Shown here in pieces: positions 19,398-30,320 of a stretch of DNA of 64,000 bases (positions within the stretch are counted from its first letter, which is position 1; the number at the start of each line of letters is the position of its first letter). Source of the DNA: Stentor coeruleus (taxonomy: Eukaryota; Ciliophora; Heterotrichea; Heterotrichida; Stentoridae); the NCBI GenBank assembly GCA_001970955.1, contig MPUH01000042.1, positions 1 through 64,000 of the forward strand. The letters run 5' to 3'. A program made the position numbers and the translations under genes. The notes beneath the pieces were generated by a model that made no database searches, was not told where the DNA came from, and saw only the letters and a list, made by a program, of their open reading frames with translations.

Positions 19398-20894
19398 ATG
19401 CTCAAAATCTATTTCTCATACCAAATATTGCAACTAAACCTAACTGAAGAGTCTCTAGAAACTATAAATTCCAAAATCTATCATTCAAATACCAAAATTT
19501 TTCACTCTTTCCTATCTCAAAACTCTTTCAGATCCAAATTCCTGATAATTTACAAACAAATATCTATAAACAACCTAATCTCTCAATTAAAAGACTATCT
19601 AAACCCTGCAGATATCGAAGCTAACATACGTAAAAAAAAGCTCAAAGACGCAGAAAACATGAAAAAAGATTTACAAGAGAAGCTCAGCTACATATCTCAA
19701 AGCATTGAGAGCTTAAAAATCTTAGAAAAAATCGTAAAGCATCCCAAACTCTACAACAAAACCATAAGACAAAAATTCTTCGAAAGCGAAAAAGAGAAAA
19801 CCGATGCAATCTCATTGAAAATAAAAAAATTTAGTGAACTCCGAAAACAAACAGAAAGTTTCTTCAAAAGCGAAAGCGAGAAAATCCATAATAAAATCGA
19901 GGAAGTAAAAAAATTTGAACTGAGCCAACTAGAACAAGAAAAAGAAAAAAGGGAAATACGAAGGCAAGAAGAATTAGAAAGGCTTCGTAAGAAAAAAGAG
20001 CTTAGATACAAACAAATGCAAGAACTAAAAAAAGCTCAATCAGAAAGTTCGTTTAAAATAGATAAAAAGCCTTTGTTTATAAAACTTGAAGAAAACTATA
20101 AAAATACAATCATGATGCCAGAGCTTGAAAAACGTAAGGAAGAGCTAAAAAAACGTAGTATCTACTTTAAGCCATCTCAAAACATTAACAATCATATGAA
20201 TTGGTATAATTCAATAAAAGAAAAAACTAAAAAACCGATAATCCATAAGATAAGCAATGAGGATAAAAGCCTTAAATTACTAAGTGTAACACCTAATATT
20301 TGGGCTTTTAGGCTAATGGAAGAAGAGAAATTAGAACAAGAAGCAAAAACTAAAAAAATTCAAGAAAGGAAAAATTTGATAGAAAAACAAATAAAATACT
20401 CTGAACTTATAAAAGAATTCCATACTCCAAGCTTGCAAAAAAGCCCAACTGCTACAGATTTAACAGTAAAATCTAAGTCAAAAATCGATCAAAATAATTT
20501 ATCAGTTGATGATTTGTCTAATTCTAGATGGAAACCACATAAATACCCTAAAAATACTATGGTCCCTGCACCTAAAGAGCTGAGAAAACCTCATCCTGTG
20601 AATTATTTGGAAGATCAAAGGAAATATAGAGATAATCATAAAGATATATTTTCAGATAGTATGCTTTTAGATAGTATTATGGAAAAAAGCTTACAATCTG
20701 GAGAGGATGTTATAAAGAATTTAAAGAAAGTTCAGGAAACTACACAGAAAATTGAAGGGATTGCTAGGAAAAAAGAAGCATGCTTGCTACCTTTTTCTTC
20801 ATCGATTGGGGCTATTGAAAAAATTGCAAGTGTTGATAATTTGATTATATCTTCTATAAAAGCCAAGATGCATTTTTTAGATCAACTAGAATAA
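19398..20894 (+). CDS. Lys/Glu-rich coiled-coil protein, function unknown
   Basis: A 498-residue protein. A coiled coil rich in Glu, Lys and Arg runs from about 75 to 215 (for example EKREIRRQEELERLRKKKEL). A second helical part at about 300-345 and a Pro-containing conserved-looking segment near 385-415 (VPAPKELRKPHPVNYLEDQR) follow. The first 70 residues are less charged, so a later start cannot be excluded. No enzyme motif or membrane segment. Composition resembles axonemal and basal-body proteins of ciliates; no named family recognised. Confidence 0.65.
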   Translation: MLKIYFSYQILQLNLTEESLETINSKIYHSNTKIFHSFLSQNSFRSKFLIIYKQISINNLISQLKDYLNPADIEANIRKKKLKDAENMKKDLQEKLSYISQSIESLKILEKIVKHPKLYNKTIRQKFFESEKEKTDAISLKIKKFSELRKQTESFFKSESEKIHNKIEEVKKFELSQLEQEKEKREIRRQEELERLRKKKELRYKQMQELKKAQSESSFKIDKKPLFIKLEENYKNTIMMPELEKRKEELKKRSIYFKPSQNINNHMNWYNSIKEKTKKPIIHKISNEDKSLKLLSVTPNIWAFRLMEEEKLEQEAKTKKIQERKNLIEKQIKYSELIKEFHTPSLQKSPTATDLTVKSKSKIDQNNLSVDDLSNSRWKPHKYPKNTMVPAPKELRKPHPVNYLEDQRKYRDNHKDIFSDSMLLDSIMEKSLQSGEDVIKNLKKVQETTQKIEGIARKKEACLLPFSSSIGAIEKIASVDNLIISSIKAKMHFLDQLE

Positions 20895-22855
20895 ATATTG
20901 AATAAAGCATAATTTTAATTTATAGCCATGATATTAAATACTATTAGAGAAATACTAATAAGGTTTAGATTGGAGATACTTGGTAAATAAATTATAAGTT
21001 TGGATTAGATTAAAATAAGTTAGAGTTACAAGGATGCAAATTGTTTGGGTTACATACAATATTTTTAGAAAAAAATAGATGTTATTAGTGTAATAGAATT
21101 AGATACATTAGATTATAATATAATGGATTTTGAAAATTGAAGTTCTAATCCCTAAATTCATAGAAAACACTATGCAAAAAAATCTAATAATATTAATCAA
21201 AAAGTTATTGTAATATATTTTACTAATAAATTTCAACTTGAAATCTAATTTCTTTTGTTTTAATATTATAGTCAAATAAATGCTTGCTATGCTTATGATA
21301 TGGTAAATATTTTAATAGCAGAAGGTTAATTTGGAAAAATGTATATAAAGTTAACTTACCTTATAATATTTTTTGAATCTACTCATATAATCAGTTAAAG
21401 CCATCACTAACAGTTAAGAATCTTTTTAGTCTCTGATCTTTGCACTACTTGTGTATGCGTCATTTGTACAGTCACCACTTTAACATTTCTGGTTATTAGG
21501 TGAATTTTCCTTTAAGCTTATCACTTAAATTCATACTGTTTTTATGATAAATCTCACTTTAGACTACAATTTCTCAATTTATACATCACACTTTTATTCT
21601 AATTGTCGCACTTGTCTAAAAAATATTTATATAAATTTATCATTCTCTTTACTTAAGACATATGCATGATACCTAAAAAACTTTTATTCTTCTACAAGCT
21701 AGTCCAAAAGTTATTATTATTATTAAATATTTTCTTCAAGTTTTATATCAGCATCGTATTTTATATAAAATTTTAAGCCTAAGCCTTTTGTACCTAGCAA
21801 AAAAATTACCCCATTTAATTAAACCAAAAATTTACTTTAGACCTATGCAATTTTTCTTGCTTTCTTTATTACTGTCTTTTATTTTATACGATTGGAATCA
21901 TTCCTAAACTATAACTAAAGTTATTTCTTAGCAAAATATTAAGTTATTAAAAATATTTTGAAATTTTCGTAAGAAAATCAGAAATGATAACAATAAATAT
22001 TTGTTTGCAATAAATCTTACCTTTTATTCCCAAAAAAGTTGCAGGATTTAAAAAAAAAATAGCTAAAATAGCAAAATTAAAAATGATAAATAATTAAAGT
22101 AAACCTTCCATAGGATATAAAAGAAAATTTTACCATTATTTCAATATAAATAATACATAATAAGCAAGGTTTATATAAAAATTTTCTCTCAGCCTCTAAT
22201 ATTTCAATCCTTACCACATTGCAAAATGTTATAAACACTAATCACTTCATCAATAACTTTTGTTTTTATTTGGCCTAAACTTATATATTTTATTTGAATT
22301 ACTATAATATCAAATAAACTATAAATTCCACTTTTAAATCTAAATATAATGCTTTTCTTACCTTTTTTCTACATATGGGCCTAAAAAACAGGATAAACTA
22401 CCCTTTCTTTGCAATTCCATTATATATTTATTTTTCAGATTTCTATATTATAAAATTTTCCGAGCCTTTAATAACGCCATGCAAGCACTTGAAAAGCTTC
22501 AAAAGAAAATATCCCTTTCAATTTATCATCCCTTTATGAATCTATAATCCAGTTGCTATCTTAGGAAAAAAGTTATAATTCTGCCATCCACTTAAGCTTT
22601 CTTACTCTAGATAATACTGAAATATATCAAAAACCTTAGAGAAAAATACTATAATATTTCTGTAAAGGCAATCATTAAGAGTTTAGGACCTTTTGAAAAT
22701 GAAAGAAGCTCTTACCCATATTACTCTTCAGTATATATTCATATAAATATCTTCCATATTTCTATAAACAGCTGATTCTCTACGATTTTTAAAATCTCTA
22801 TCAGAATTCAATTAAAACAATTTCTAATTACTTAAATTCTACCATTAATAAATAT
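20895..22855. promoter_or_regulatory. Longest gene-free stretch in the window (about 2 kb)
   Basis: The first 250 nt are G-leaning (3' flank of the coiled-coil gene). From about 21380 to the next ATG the plus strand is T/A/C-rich and G-poor, an unusually long 5' flank for the polycystin-like gene. No frame with family resemblance, no tRNA and no repeat seen. It could carry a noncoding transcript or a long untranslated leader. Confidence 0.45.
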
Positions 22856-25800
22856 ATGCTAAGATTGCTTCTCACGCTAATAAATATTGCATCATCTCAC
22901 AAGATTATAGTCGACCTTGGCTATGATATTGAAGGTATAGCATCTATAATTGTCATAACACTTGATTCATATGGTGACTATTGGCCGGTAGACGATGTTG
23001 CAATTCGGCCGTACCATGATGGGACATGTACATTTTTGACATCAAGCATTATGGAACTAACATTTTGGGGAATGGCTTATTTCGATTTTGTTTGTATTTG
23101 TCCTGATTTTAGTCCTTGCACTGTGAATTTTGCAGCTGAATATTTTGTAGAGAGTTATATTGACATATTATCATATTTTGGAGACAATTTTGTAATAGTA
23201 AGGCAAATCGATAAATTTTGGGTTACAGTTGGGCACTTTTTTAATATCATCGCCAATTATTTTGATGAAGATGGATATACATTAGATTCTCCTATAAAAA
23301 TTGATGATACTATAGGAGAAATAATGACTATAACTACTATTGCAGATCAAAAAAATGGTCATGCTGAATTCAATGCTTCATATCCGACTGCAGGATTTAA
23401 GACTGTGAGAATTATCACAAACTACCTTTTATATTCATATGTAACTGGGTATCTTGTAATGAATCAAATTGCAATCACCCGAATTAATGTTGTGAATGAA
23501 TTAAAAATCACAGGCTTAATCCTAAATAATAATGATGCTTCAAAACAGATTATATGGACTAATGAACCTTTTATTGTTACTTTACAAGCATTTGAGCCAG
23601 GTACAACTAAAGTGGATACTAAAGAACAGTCATTAATACAAATCACAATTTCTAGTAGTGAAAGTGAAAATGTGACTTTTTCAAAGATGTTTACTAATGG
23701 TGTAGCTACTTTTGATAAACTTTCTGTGTTAAATTATGGAAGTTATAATATTGTAGCAATTTCTGATGGGTTTAGTGATACTGTGCTATCGAAAAATGTT
23801 ACAGGATACTTGTCAATATATTTTAAAGACAGTGCGCCATTTGACTATAATACATATTTTTCAATAGGTACTGAGGTATTTAAAGACTCTTTATTTTATA
23901 TCAAAGACTCAAAAGCATCTGTTTTTATTACATTGACAATCAACCCTACAACAGAATTTATAGGAACTTTATATGATATAACAAAAAGTGGTAAAATGCT
24001 TTTTGAGTATCTTAAAATTCCAAAAGAAGGCACTTATACAATAAATGCATCATCTCAATGGATGGCTAGTGCTGTAACTCCTATGTTTACAATAAACGAA
24101 ACAGATAAAATTTACAGCATAGAACTAGCAACGAATTCTAGCACGAATTCTGTGAAAATTAACGATACAATTTTGATAATAGCCAACCTCTTCGATTACA
24201 AAAACCAAAAGTATTCCAAAAATGTTAAAGCCTTCATTCAAATATCCCCTTTATTATATATTGGTAATACTGTGGTTGATAGTATTCTAGACAAAGCTTA
24301 TTTCTTAATAAGTTTAACGAGTATTAGTACTTATCATATTAATGCAACAACTATGTTAGATTATAAAAATGTTGTTACTAATACTTTAAACATCACAGTT
24401 TATGATATTTACTGTGGTATTAATGGAGTCTATACAAAAAATTCTGAAATTGTCAACGGTATATGTCAATGTCAAAAAATGACCACTTATAACATTGATA
24501 CTAATGAATGTGTATGTATTGAAAACACCATATATAATGAATACACATTAAAATGTGAATGTAATGAGCCATTTAAATACAAAAATGGCAGGTGTGTGTA
24601 TTGCATAAGATCTTTCGTAAAAGAAAACGTCACTGCTTTTTATGATGAAAACTACATAAAAATATTCATAAGCTACTCAACTAAAGTTTTAGAAGCAGGA
24701 CCTTTAGATTGCTTATATTTAATAAACCTTCCTTCAAGTTTAAAAAAGATAATAAAAAGTTGTGAGTGGCTTGGGAATTCAGTTATGATACTTAGAGCAA
24801 ATAGTACTATAATTCCTGATGATTATTATATAGAATTAAATGAAACTTTAACCCCAGATAAAGGAGAATGTTATGAAAACCCTGAATCAGTAAAAATACC
24901 TATTGATAAAAAATACCCAGGACTCTATCCTGATTTCGAAATCCAAGCTCCAGTATATGCTTCTAAAGGTAACTGTCAAAGCAATCAAATTGTAGTTTCC
25001 TGCGTTCCTGATGATAACAACTTCAGTTTTTTATGGACAATTTCAGAAATAAATACAATTTTCACAACAAACCCTATTGAACTTGATATAACCGATTTCT
25101 CAGGTACTGAAATACTTATAACTCTAAATGTTAATTATATTCCTTTTAATACCTCAGCTGAGAAAACTATTTCAATAAGTTTATCAAATGATCTTTTACT
25201 TAAAGTGGTTGCAAATATTGGGAAAAAATATTCAATGACGAAATCTGAAATTGTTGAACTCAAACCAATATTATTAGATAGTTGTGGTGTTGGCAATTCA
25301 ATTACTGAATATTTTTTCAAGTTCATATCAGGAAGTATTCCTTATTTTATTAATACAATGATAGAAAATAGAGAAAGAGATAATATGCTGCTTATTAATG
25401 GTCAAGAACTTGATGTAGGGACATTTACAATACGTGTTGGGATTGTTATACAAGATTTTTCAGGATATGAAGATACTCAGATTACAATCCTTTATGATGA
25501 CATAAGCATATTTTATGATAGATGGGATGGGATTCAAGGACTTGATAATGACTTAGCAATTTCAGCTACAACAAATTCTACAGATGATAAAAATATTGTA
25601 TATAAATGGAACTGCTTCAGTGGAGGAAATCAATATTGTGTAGATTCTCAAAATGAATCAATATTTATAAACCCTATGCCAAATAAATTCCTTATTTATA
25701 AATACAAATTGCAAGATTTAGCGAATTATACTATTGTATGCTATGCTCAAAATTCATTAACTAAAAAATCAGCTACAAAAGAAATTCATATTCAAATTAA

Positions 25801-27781
25801 TAATGGGTATTATGGGAGTTTATTAATAGATTCAATTACAGATATGGTGAAAACAAACCAAGAAGTTATTATTTATCCTAGGGCAAATTATGATAATAAC
25901 GTGAATTATGTATGGGATATTTACCCATTATTAGAGAATTGTAATATAGATGTTTATAATTTGATATTAAGAATACCTCCTTTATGTTTAAAAAACTCAA
26001 TGATATATACTCTTACACTAACTGCTTTACAAGGAAATCCTATAGGGAAAGTTGAAACATCACTGCAAACATCTGTTTTACCTAAATGCTCGAATTTTTC
26101 TATAGAATTCCTTCAAACTCAAAAATGGAAATTTGATGCTGTGAATTGTAGTTCGGTAAATAGCAGGATTACTTATCAATTTGGGTATAAATCATCTTCA
26201 GATTCTATAATATGGCTAACAGGAGAATTAGAAACTAATACAATTGATGTTTTCCTTGAAGATAGTATAACTTTAGCTGTAGTTAGAGTTGCAGATCATT
26301 ATGGATGGATTGATATAGAAAGCTATATTATAAAGAGATCTCGAGTTATTTCTGATAATCCTAATATGCAATTAGATTATATGAACACAAACTCAGATAC
26401 TTTGTTAGCTGATTTTAAATATTTCATGCAAGAAATCATGGAAACATCAGATTACTTTAAATTTATAGACAAAATCATAGTTTATTTCACGACAGGCAAA
26501 ATGACTCAAGGGACTTTTAATTCCTATCTGAGCTTTTTAGAAACCTGCTCTCAAACTGGTGCATTTGACAATCCTGAATATTCAATAAAATTTATAAACG
26601 CCACAATTAAAATACTTGAAAATTATAATACAACACTAGAAGATCAAGAGTTTCAGGTACTCATGTCTATATTTAGTGTGGTACAATTTTCATATAAAGT
26701 CGCTGATTTTTATTTGATTTCAGCTAATTATTGGAGTCGGAGTGTTTACCCTTACTCATATGGAAAATATTCAAGTAATATTGAAATCGCATATAACCAA
26801 CTGTCTTTAGAAACTTTAAACAAAATAATTATCACGCTTAAAAACATGAAGATTTCTCTGACTAAAACTTCAGAACTTGATGAAAATTACTTATACAAAC
26901 TCCTATACTTCTATATAAATCCTTTGAATTTCGGAATTTTCATATATAAAATTGCTGAAAAAATATCTGATTTTTCTTATATACCTCTAAAAAATCCAGA
27001 GTTAGTTACGACAAATAATGTTACTTATAAAATCCAACTAACAAGTAATGAATATGTTTATTCTGATTACTGTTATTCATTATTTTCTTATAATAATTCT
27101 AATGAAACTACTTCTATAGAAAGAATCGACTCTGATAATCTTAATTTCTACGTTAATGACAATGGATTTTTCACTATAGCCAGCCCAAATAACAACTTTA
27201 GAAGCAGCATATTTAATTTAATTGGCATTATTATTGTAGCATTTATACCCACTTTTAGTTCTATTATAGCAAATAAAATTTCCAATGAAAACATGCACAT
27301 TGACAATTATTTCAGAGAGATCGTGGATTTAAGGAATTTTTTTAAAGAACCCAAGACTTATATTTTACCAATTATGATAATGCAGTTTTTTATAGGATAC
27401 TTAGTAAACTTGTTTTACAATTTGAAAATGAAACAAAGATGCAATAGATTTGAAGCCATGGATTTTTTTGAATCGTTTATGGGAAGTTTGATATATAATA
27501 TTGGTTTAGGGACGATATTGATAGTGTTATATTATTGTTATAGAAATCGTGATGCTTTAAAGAAATTTATGTATAAGATATATTTTTGGGTTCTTTTCAA
27601 TATTTGGCTAGTTATGATTGCGGGTATTATTGTATTAGAGATTATTACTAGAACTTGCTTTAATATTTATTGGTTTGTATTCACTTTTATTATGCACTTA
27701 GCAGTAACACCAGGATTTTGGATACTACTTAGAGTTAGCATTAGGGATAGTATTTCTGGACAAGTTTACCAGATTAATTAA
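22856..27781 (+). CDS. Large polycystin-1/REJ-like membrane receptor protein
   Basis: A 1641-residue type of receptor. It has a signal peptide (MLRLLLTLINIASS), about 500 residues of beta-rich extracellular repeats, then a Cys-rich EGF-like stretch at about 520-585 (CGINGVY, CQCQKM, CVCIEN, CECNEP, CVYC). A region resembling the REJ domain of polycystin-1 follows (about 690-1170), for example CVPDDNNFSFLWTISEINT and NIVYKWNCFSGGNQYC. After a helical part the C-terminus has about five membrane segments (about 1448-1640). The polycystin cation-channel signature is not obvious, so it may be a REJ/GAIN-type adhesion protein rather than a channel. Many potential N-glycosylation sites. Start ATG lies after a long G-poor flank; TAA stop. 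Confidence 0.6.
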   Translation: MLRLLLTLINIASSHKIIVDLGYDIEGIASIIVITLDSYGDYWPVDDVAIRPYHDGTCTFLTSSIMELTFWGMAYFDFVCICPDFSPCTVNFAAEYFVESYIDILSYFGDNFVIVRQIDKFWVTVGHFFNIIANYFDEDGYTLDSPIKIDDTIGEIMTITTIADQKNGHAEFNASYPTAGFKTVRIITNYLLYSYVTGYLVMNQIAITRINVVNELKITGLILNNNDASKQIIWTNEPFIVTLQAFEPGTTKVDTKEQSLIQITISSSESENVTFSKMFTNGVATFDKLSVLNYGSYNIVAISDGFSDTVLSKNVTGYLSIYFKDSAPFDYNTYFSIGTEVFKDSLFYIKDSKASVFITLTINPTTEFIGTLYDITKSGKMLFEYLKIPKEGTYTINASSQWMASAVTPMFTINETDKIYSIELATNSSTNSVKINDTILIIANLFDYKNQKYSKNVKAFIQISPLLYIGNTVVDSILDKAYFLISLTSISTYHINATTMLDYKNVVTNTLNITVYDIYCGINGVYTKNSEIVNGICQCQKMTTYNIDTNECVCIENTIYNEYTLKCECNEPFKYKNGRCVYCIRSFVKENVTAFYDENYIKIFISYSTKVLEAGPLDCLYLINLPSSLKKIIKSCEWLGNSVMILRANSTIIPDDYYIELNETLTPDKGECYENPESVKIPIDKKYPGLYPDFEIQAPVYASKGNCQSNQIVVSCVPDDNNFSFLWTISEINTIFTTNPIELDITDFSGTEILITLNVNYIPFNTSAEKTISISLSNDLLLKVVANIGKKYSMTKSEIVELKPILLDSCGVGNSITEYFFKFISGSIPYFINTMIENRERDNMLLINGQELDVGTFTIRVGIVIQDFSGYEDTQITILYDDISIFYDRWDGIQGLDNDLAISATTNSTDDKNIVYKWNCFSGGNQYCVDSQNESIFINPMPNKFLIYKYKLQDLANYTIVCYAQNSLTKKSATKEIHIQINNGYYGSLLIDSITDMVKTNQEVIIYPRANYDNNVNYVWDIYPLLENCNIDVYNLILRIPPLCLKNSMIYTLTLTALQGNPIGKVETSLQTSVLPKCSNFSIEFLQTQKWKFDAVNCSSVNSRITYQFGYKSSSDSIIWLTGELETNTIDVFLEDSITLAVVRVADHYGWIDIESYIIKRSRVISDNPNMQLDYMNTNSDTLLADFKYFMQEIMETSDYFKFIDKIIVYFTTGKMTQGTFNSYLSFLETCSQTGAFDNPEYSIKFINATIKILENYNTTLEDQEFQVLMSIFSVVQFSYKVADFYLISANYWSRSVYPYSYGKYSSNIEIAYNQLSLETLNKIIITLKNMKISLTKTSELDENYLYKLLYFYINPLNFGIFIYKIAEKISDFSYIPLKNPELVTTNNVTYKIQLTSNEYVYSDYCYSLFSYNNSNETTSIERIDSDNLNFYVNDNGFFTIASPNNNFRSSIFNLIGIIIVAFIPTFSSIIANKISNENMHIDNYFREIVDLRNFFKEPKTYILPIMIMQFFIGYLVNLFYNLKMKQRCNRFEAMDFFESFMGSLIYNIGLGTILIVLYYCYRNRDALKKFMYKIYFWVLFNIWLVMIAGIIVLEIITRTCFNIYWFVFTFIMHLAVTPGFWILLRVSIRDSISGQVYQIN

Positions 27782-28228
27782 GGTTAATAATTCCTATAGT
27801 TTTTATGTCTAAATGTATGCTTATGATTATTTTTTAGAAACTTAATGATAGTTTTAAATATGGTTAAGGTTCACATAAGAATTGATATTGTATTATATTT
27901 TATAGCCTGAAGCTGATTAAGATATGCTCGTAGAAGGAAAGTATTTAAAGTGTTGAGAATGGTATGTAGAAAAAAATATTAGAAATCAGATTTAGTGAAT
28001 AAGCCAAGAGTCCTCCAATAATACAGCTACTTATCCCAACATTTAGTGAATAAGCCAAGAGTCCTCCAATAATACAGCTACTTATCCCAACAATAAAATC
28101 CTTTCATCTTAATCCCATAAACTTTTCTAACTTACCAAAGCCTTCTTTTAATCCTAATTACTCATATTAAAATCATTAACCACTACTTCCCCATAACCAA
28201 CTTCTGCCTGGACAATCCTACTTATCAC
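27782..28228. other. Convergent intergenic region with a 51-nt tandem repeat
   Basis: Between the 3' ends of the polycystin-like gene (+) and the BET gene (-). It contains the repeat listed at 27990-28091. Plus-strand sequence from 28092 is C-rich, matching the G-leaning 3' flank of a minus-strand gene. No full gene recognised. Confidence 0.5.
27990..28091. repeat. Perfect 51-nt tandem duplication
   Basis: Units 27990-28040 and 28041-28091 are identical. On the minus strand each unit is open and encodes a hydrophobic 17-residue segment (VGISSCIIGGLLAYSLN), and the frame stays open for another 15 codons, but no ATG is available upstream. It may be a recent tandem duplication, a gene remnant, or an unresolved contig overlap like those at the three N positions. 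Confidence 0.8.
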
Positions 28229-28810
28229 TTACTCTCTAATCCTACTAAACGTCGAGTAGTTCATTTTTTCCAATGAAATAACCACTTTATGTTTTTCTAA
28301 CTGAGAAAATGCTTCAGGGCATTCTTCTTCAACCACAGTTGCCACATGAGCCAACGTATTACTAGACACTTTCTGTATAAGTTCCGACAAGTCTTTTTTT
28401 TCTTGTAAACTTACACTAGGTTCCTTAGGGCGTTTTTTCATATTAGCAACAGGAATGGCATTAGATATACAAAACGAATTCGTAAATTCTTGAAGTTTTA
28501 TAGCTTGCTTATATATGAACTATATAATAATTACTGATTCTTCTGGGTTATAAAGCTTGCAGTTATCCCATATTTGTTGTATATCACATATAAAATCTTG
28601 TAAATCTTCATAGTCACCAGCATTAAGATTTTTTTTTACTGTTGATAAGTCCATTGGATATTTGATTACTTCGGGGTAATCTGGAAGACCAAGTCCAATA
28701 TAATCAACAGGATGTCTGAACTCATAAGAATCTCCATTTCTTTCTAAGCTTTTTAAAAGGTTCATGGCACGATTAGTTTCCTCTCTGCTTAGGCCTGACT
28801 TTGAACTCAT
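28229..28810 (-). CDS. Minimal BET protein: one bromodomain plus NET-like domain
   Basis: Exons 28810-28535 and 28519-28229 join across a 15-nt intron to give 188 residues. The bromodomain (about 10-112) shows HPVDYIGLGLPDYPEVIK, PMDLSTVKKNL and, at the exon end, DNCKLYNPEES with the acetyl-lysine-binding Asn at residue 88. The intron falls inside the BC-loop/alpha-C junction; exon 2 restores FIYKQAIKLQEFTNSF, the normal end of the domain. The C-terminal 65 residues match the NET domain of BET proteins (EKKDLSELIQKVSSNTLAHV). BET proteins read acetylated histones. This one has one bromodomain and is far shorter than usual BETs. Nuclear role inferred from family. Confidence 0.85.
28520..28534 (-). 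other. 15-nt spliceosomal intron (phase 0)
   Basis: GTAATTATTATATAG on the minus strand, with A at position 10. Removing it completes the bromodomain, strong evidence that it is a real intron. Confidence 0.93.
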
Positions 28811-29524
28811 TCTTACAGAAAAATATTATTTTTTTTCTTGATGGATGTGTGAGATATATGAAAGAAAGGATTTTATTCAGGGAAGAATAATGGGTAAAGA
28901 TTTGGATAAGAAGAATTTTCGAGGTCTTATATAAATTTACTGAGAGGATTTTAGAGGAAAGATCAGGTTTTTAAAAATGAAGGGTTCGGAATGAGGATTT
29001 TGAGCTGTGGTATTTTTATATGATTGAAAAAGGAGATTTTTGTAGGGAATATTTTTTTTTAAGTTGAAGGTATGTTTAAGATATTTGTTGGAGATATATA
29101 GTCATAATCTTAAATGATAAAGTTGTAAACCATATAATTATTCTTAACTTAAAATCTAATACTATCTAAATTACGACAGTTTCTTATAAAATTATCTATT
29201 AAAAGCCCATGCATCCAGCACATTAAATCCTATGCATCAAATTCTAAACGCATGACCCCAATCTTTATAAACCATAAACCCAAAAATCATATAACTTCAA
29301 TAAGACTTTTTATAAACCCATCCTTCTTATCCTACACCATCTCCTTAAAATAATCCTATAAAAATTCCTCTACATCACCAAAGAAACAATTAATTCAAGT
29401 CAATTCTAAAATTTTCTCTCTCTCCATTAAATTTTTTTACCAACCTATAAATATCACACCCTTTATCTCTCTTATACAAAAGTCCCGACTATCACACAAA
29501 TAACATTGTTAAAATTTAAATAAA
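28811..29524. promoter_or_regulatory. Divergent promoter region with mirrored G/C skew
   Basis: Between the BET gene (-) and the gene at 29525 (+). The left half is G-rich and C-poor on the plus strand (28861-28920: 15 G, 2 C); the right half is the reverse (29281-29340: 16 C, 1 G). The switch lies near 29060-29120, probably between the two transcription starts. No gene inside. Confidence 0.55.
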
Positions 29525-30136
29525 ATGAACAGAACTTCAAAGAAGACCCTAATGATCAAAGAATCCAATTTTTCTTGTTTCTATCAAAGCCCAGGTCCAG
29601 AATCTCTAGACTTCCTAACAAGTAAAAGTACAAAAAGCCGAGCAGGTGAAATTGGTATCAACCCATTCGATAACATGAAAACTAATGGGAAAAGTCATCC
29701 TTCCCTAAGACCAATACTAAACAAAAGAAACAAAAGGTATGCAAATCAAGAAAACAAAATCAAAACTTCGCTTTCTGATAAAAAACATCAAATTGTATCA
29801 AGTTCGCTTGCAAATCTCCCTTTATTTTATAAGCCAACCTGTGAAAATAGAGCTTCAGTACAGAAATTTAATCTCCCGCCAATTGAATTAAAAGATTCAT
29901 CAAGAGTAAGTATTAGAAATATATCTACACCTTATTTTAGTGAATTTAATGGGAATACTAAACGAGGAAGTAAAGGACATACACCTATACCAAAGACTTT
30001 TTCAAAAAAGAAAATTGAGTGTTGTAGGGAAAGTTATCCAAAGATGAAGTTTGAAGAGGTGTCGTTTGGAGAAACTGGTGAATATACAGAAGCCTTTTCA
30101 TTGCCTTTGAACTGCAATACCATTAAGTATTTATAA
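29525..30136 (+). CDS. Hypothetical Ser/Lys-rich protein
   Basis: A 203-residue, basic, low-complexity protein with no domain I recognise. It is rich in Ser, Lys, Asn and Pro, with short motifs such as SFDxxKT-like stretches and GSKGHTPIPKTFSKKK, so it is probably disordered. The ATG at 29525 follows a strongly C-rich, G-free 5' flank, which supports a real gene start. TAA stop. Possibly a phosphorylated cytoskeletal or signalling adaptor, but that is a guess. Confidence 0.65.
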   Translation: MNRTSKKTLMIKESNFSCFYQSPGPESLDFLTSKSTKSRAGEIGINPFDNMKTNGKSHPSLRPILNKRNKRYANQENKIKTSLSDKKHQIVSSSLANLPLFYKPTCENRASVQKFNLPPIELKDSSRVSIRNISTPYFSEFNGNTKRGSKGHTPIPKTFSKKKIECCRESYPKMKFEEVSFGETGEYTEAFSLPLNCNTIKYL

Positions 30137-30320
30137 ATGAAAGAGTTAGGCTATTGGTATTATTAGAGATGAATTCTGACTATTTCTTATGAAGTAAGAA
30201 AATTAGTTAAGATTATTATATTTATATGCTAGTTTAAAATAAGTATTAGGAAATTGTTTTGTTGACTCAGATATTTTCTGTTTAAGCTTACTTCTTGAAG
30301 CTTAAAAATTATGTAACACT

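Noticed and set aside
21301-21320. 16-nt GTAA...TAG-like stretch in the long intergenic region
   Set aside because: The A is not at the expected place and there are no open frames on both sides to join.
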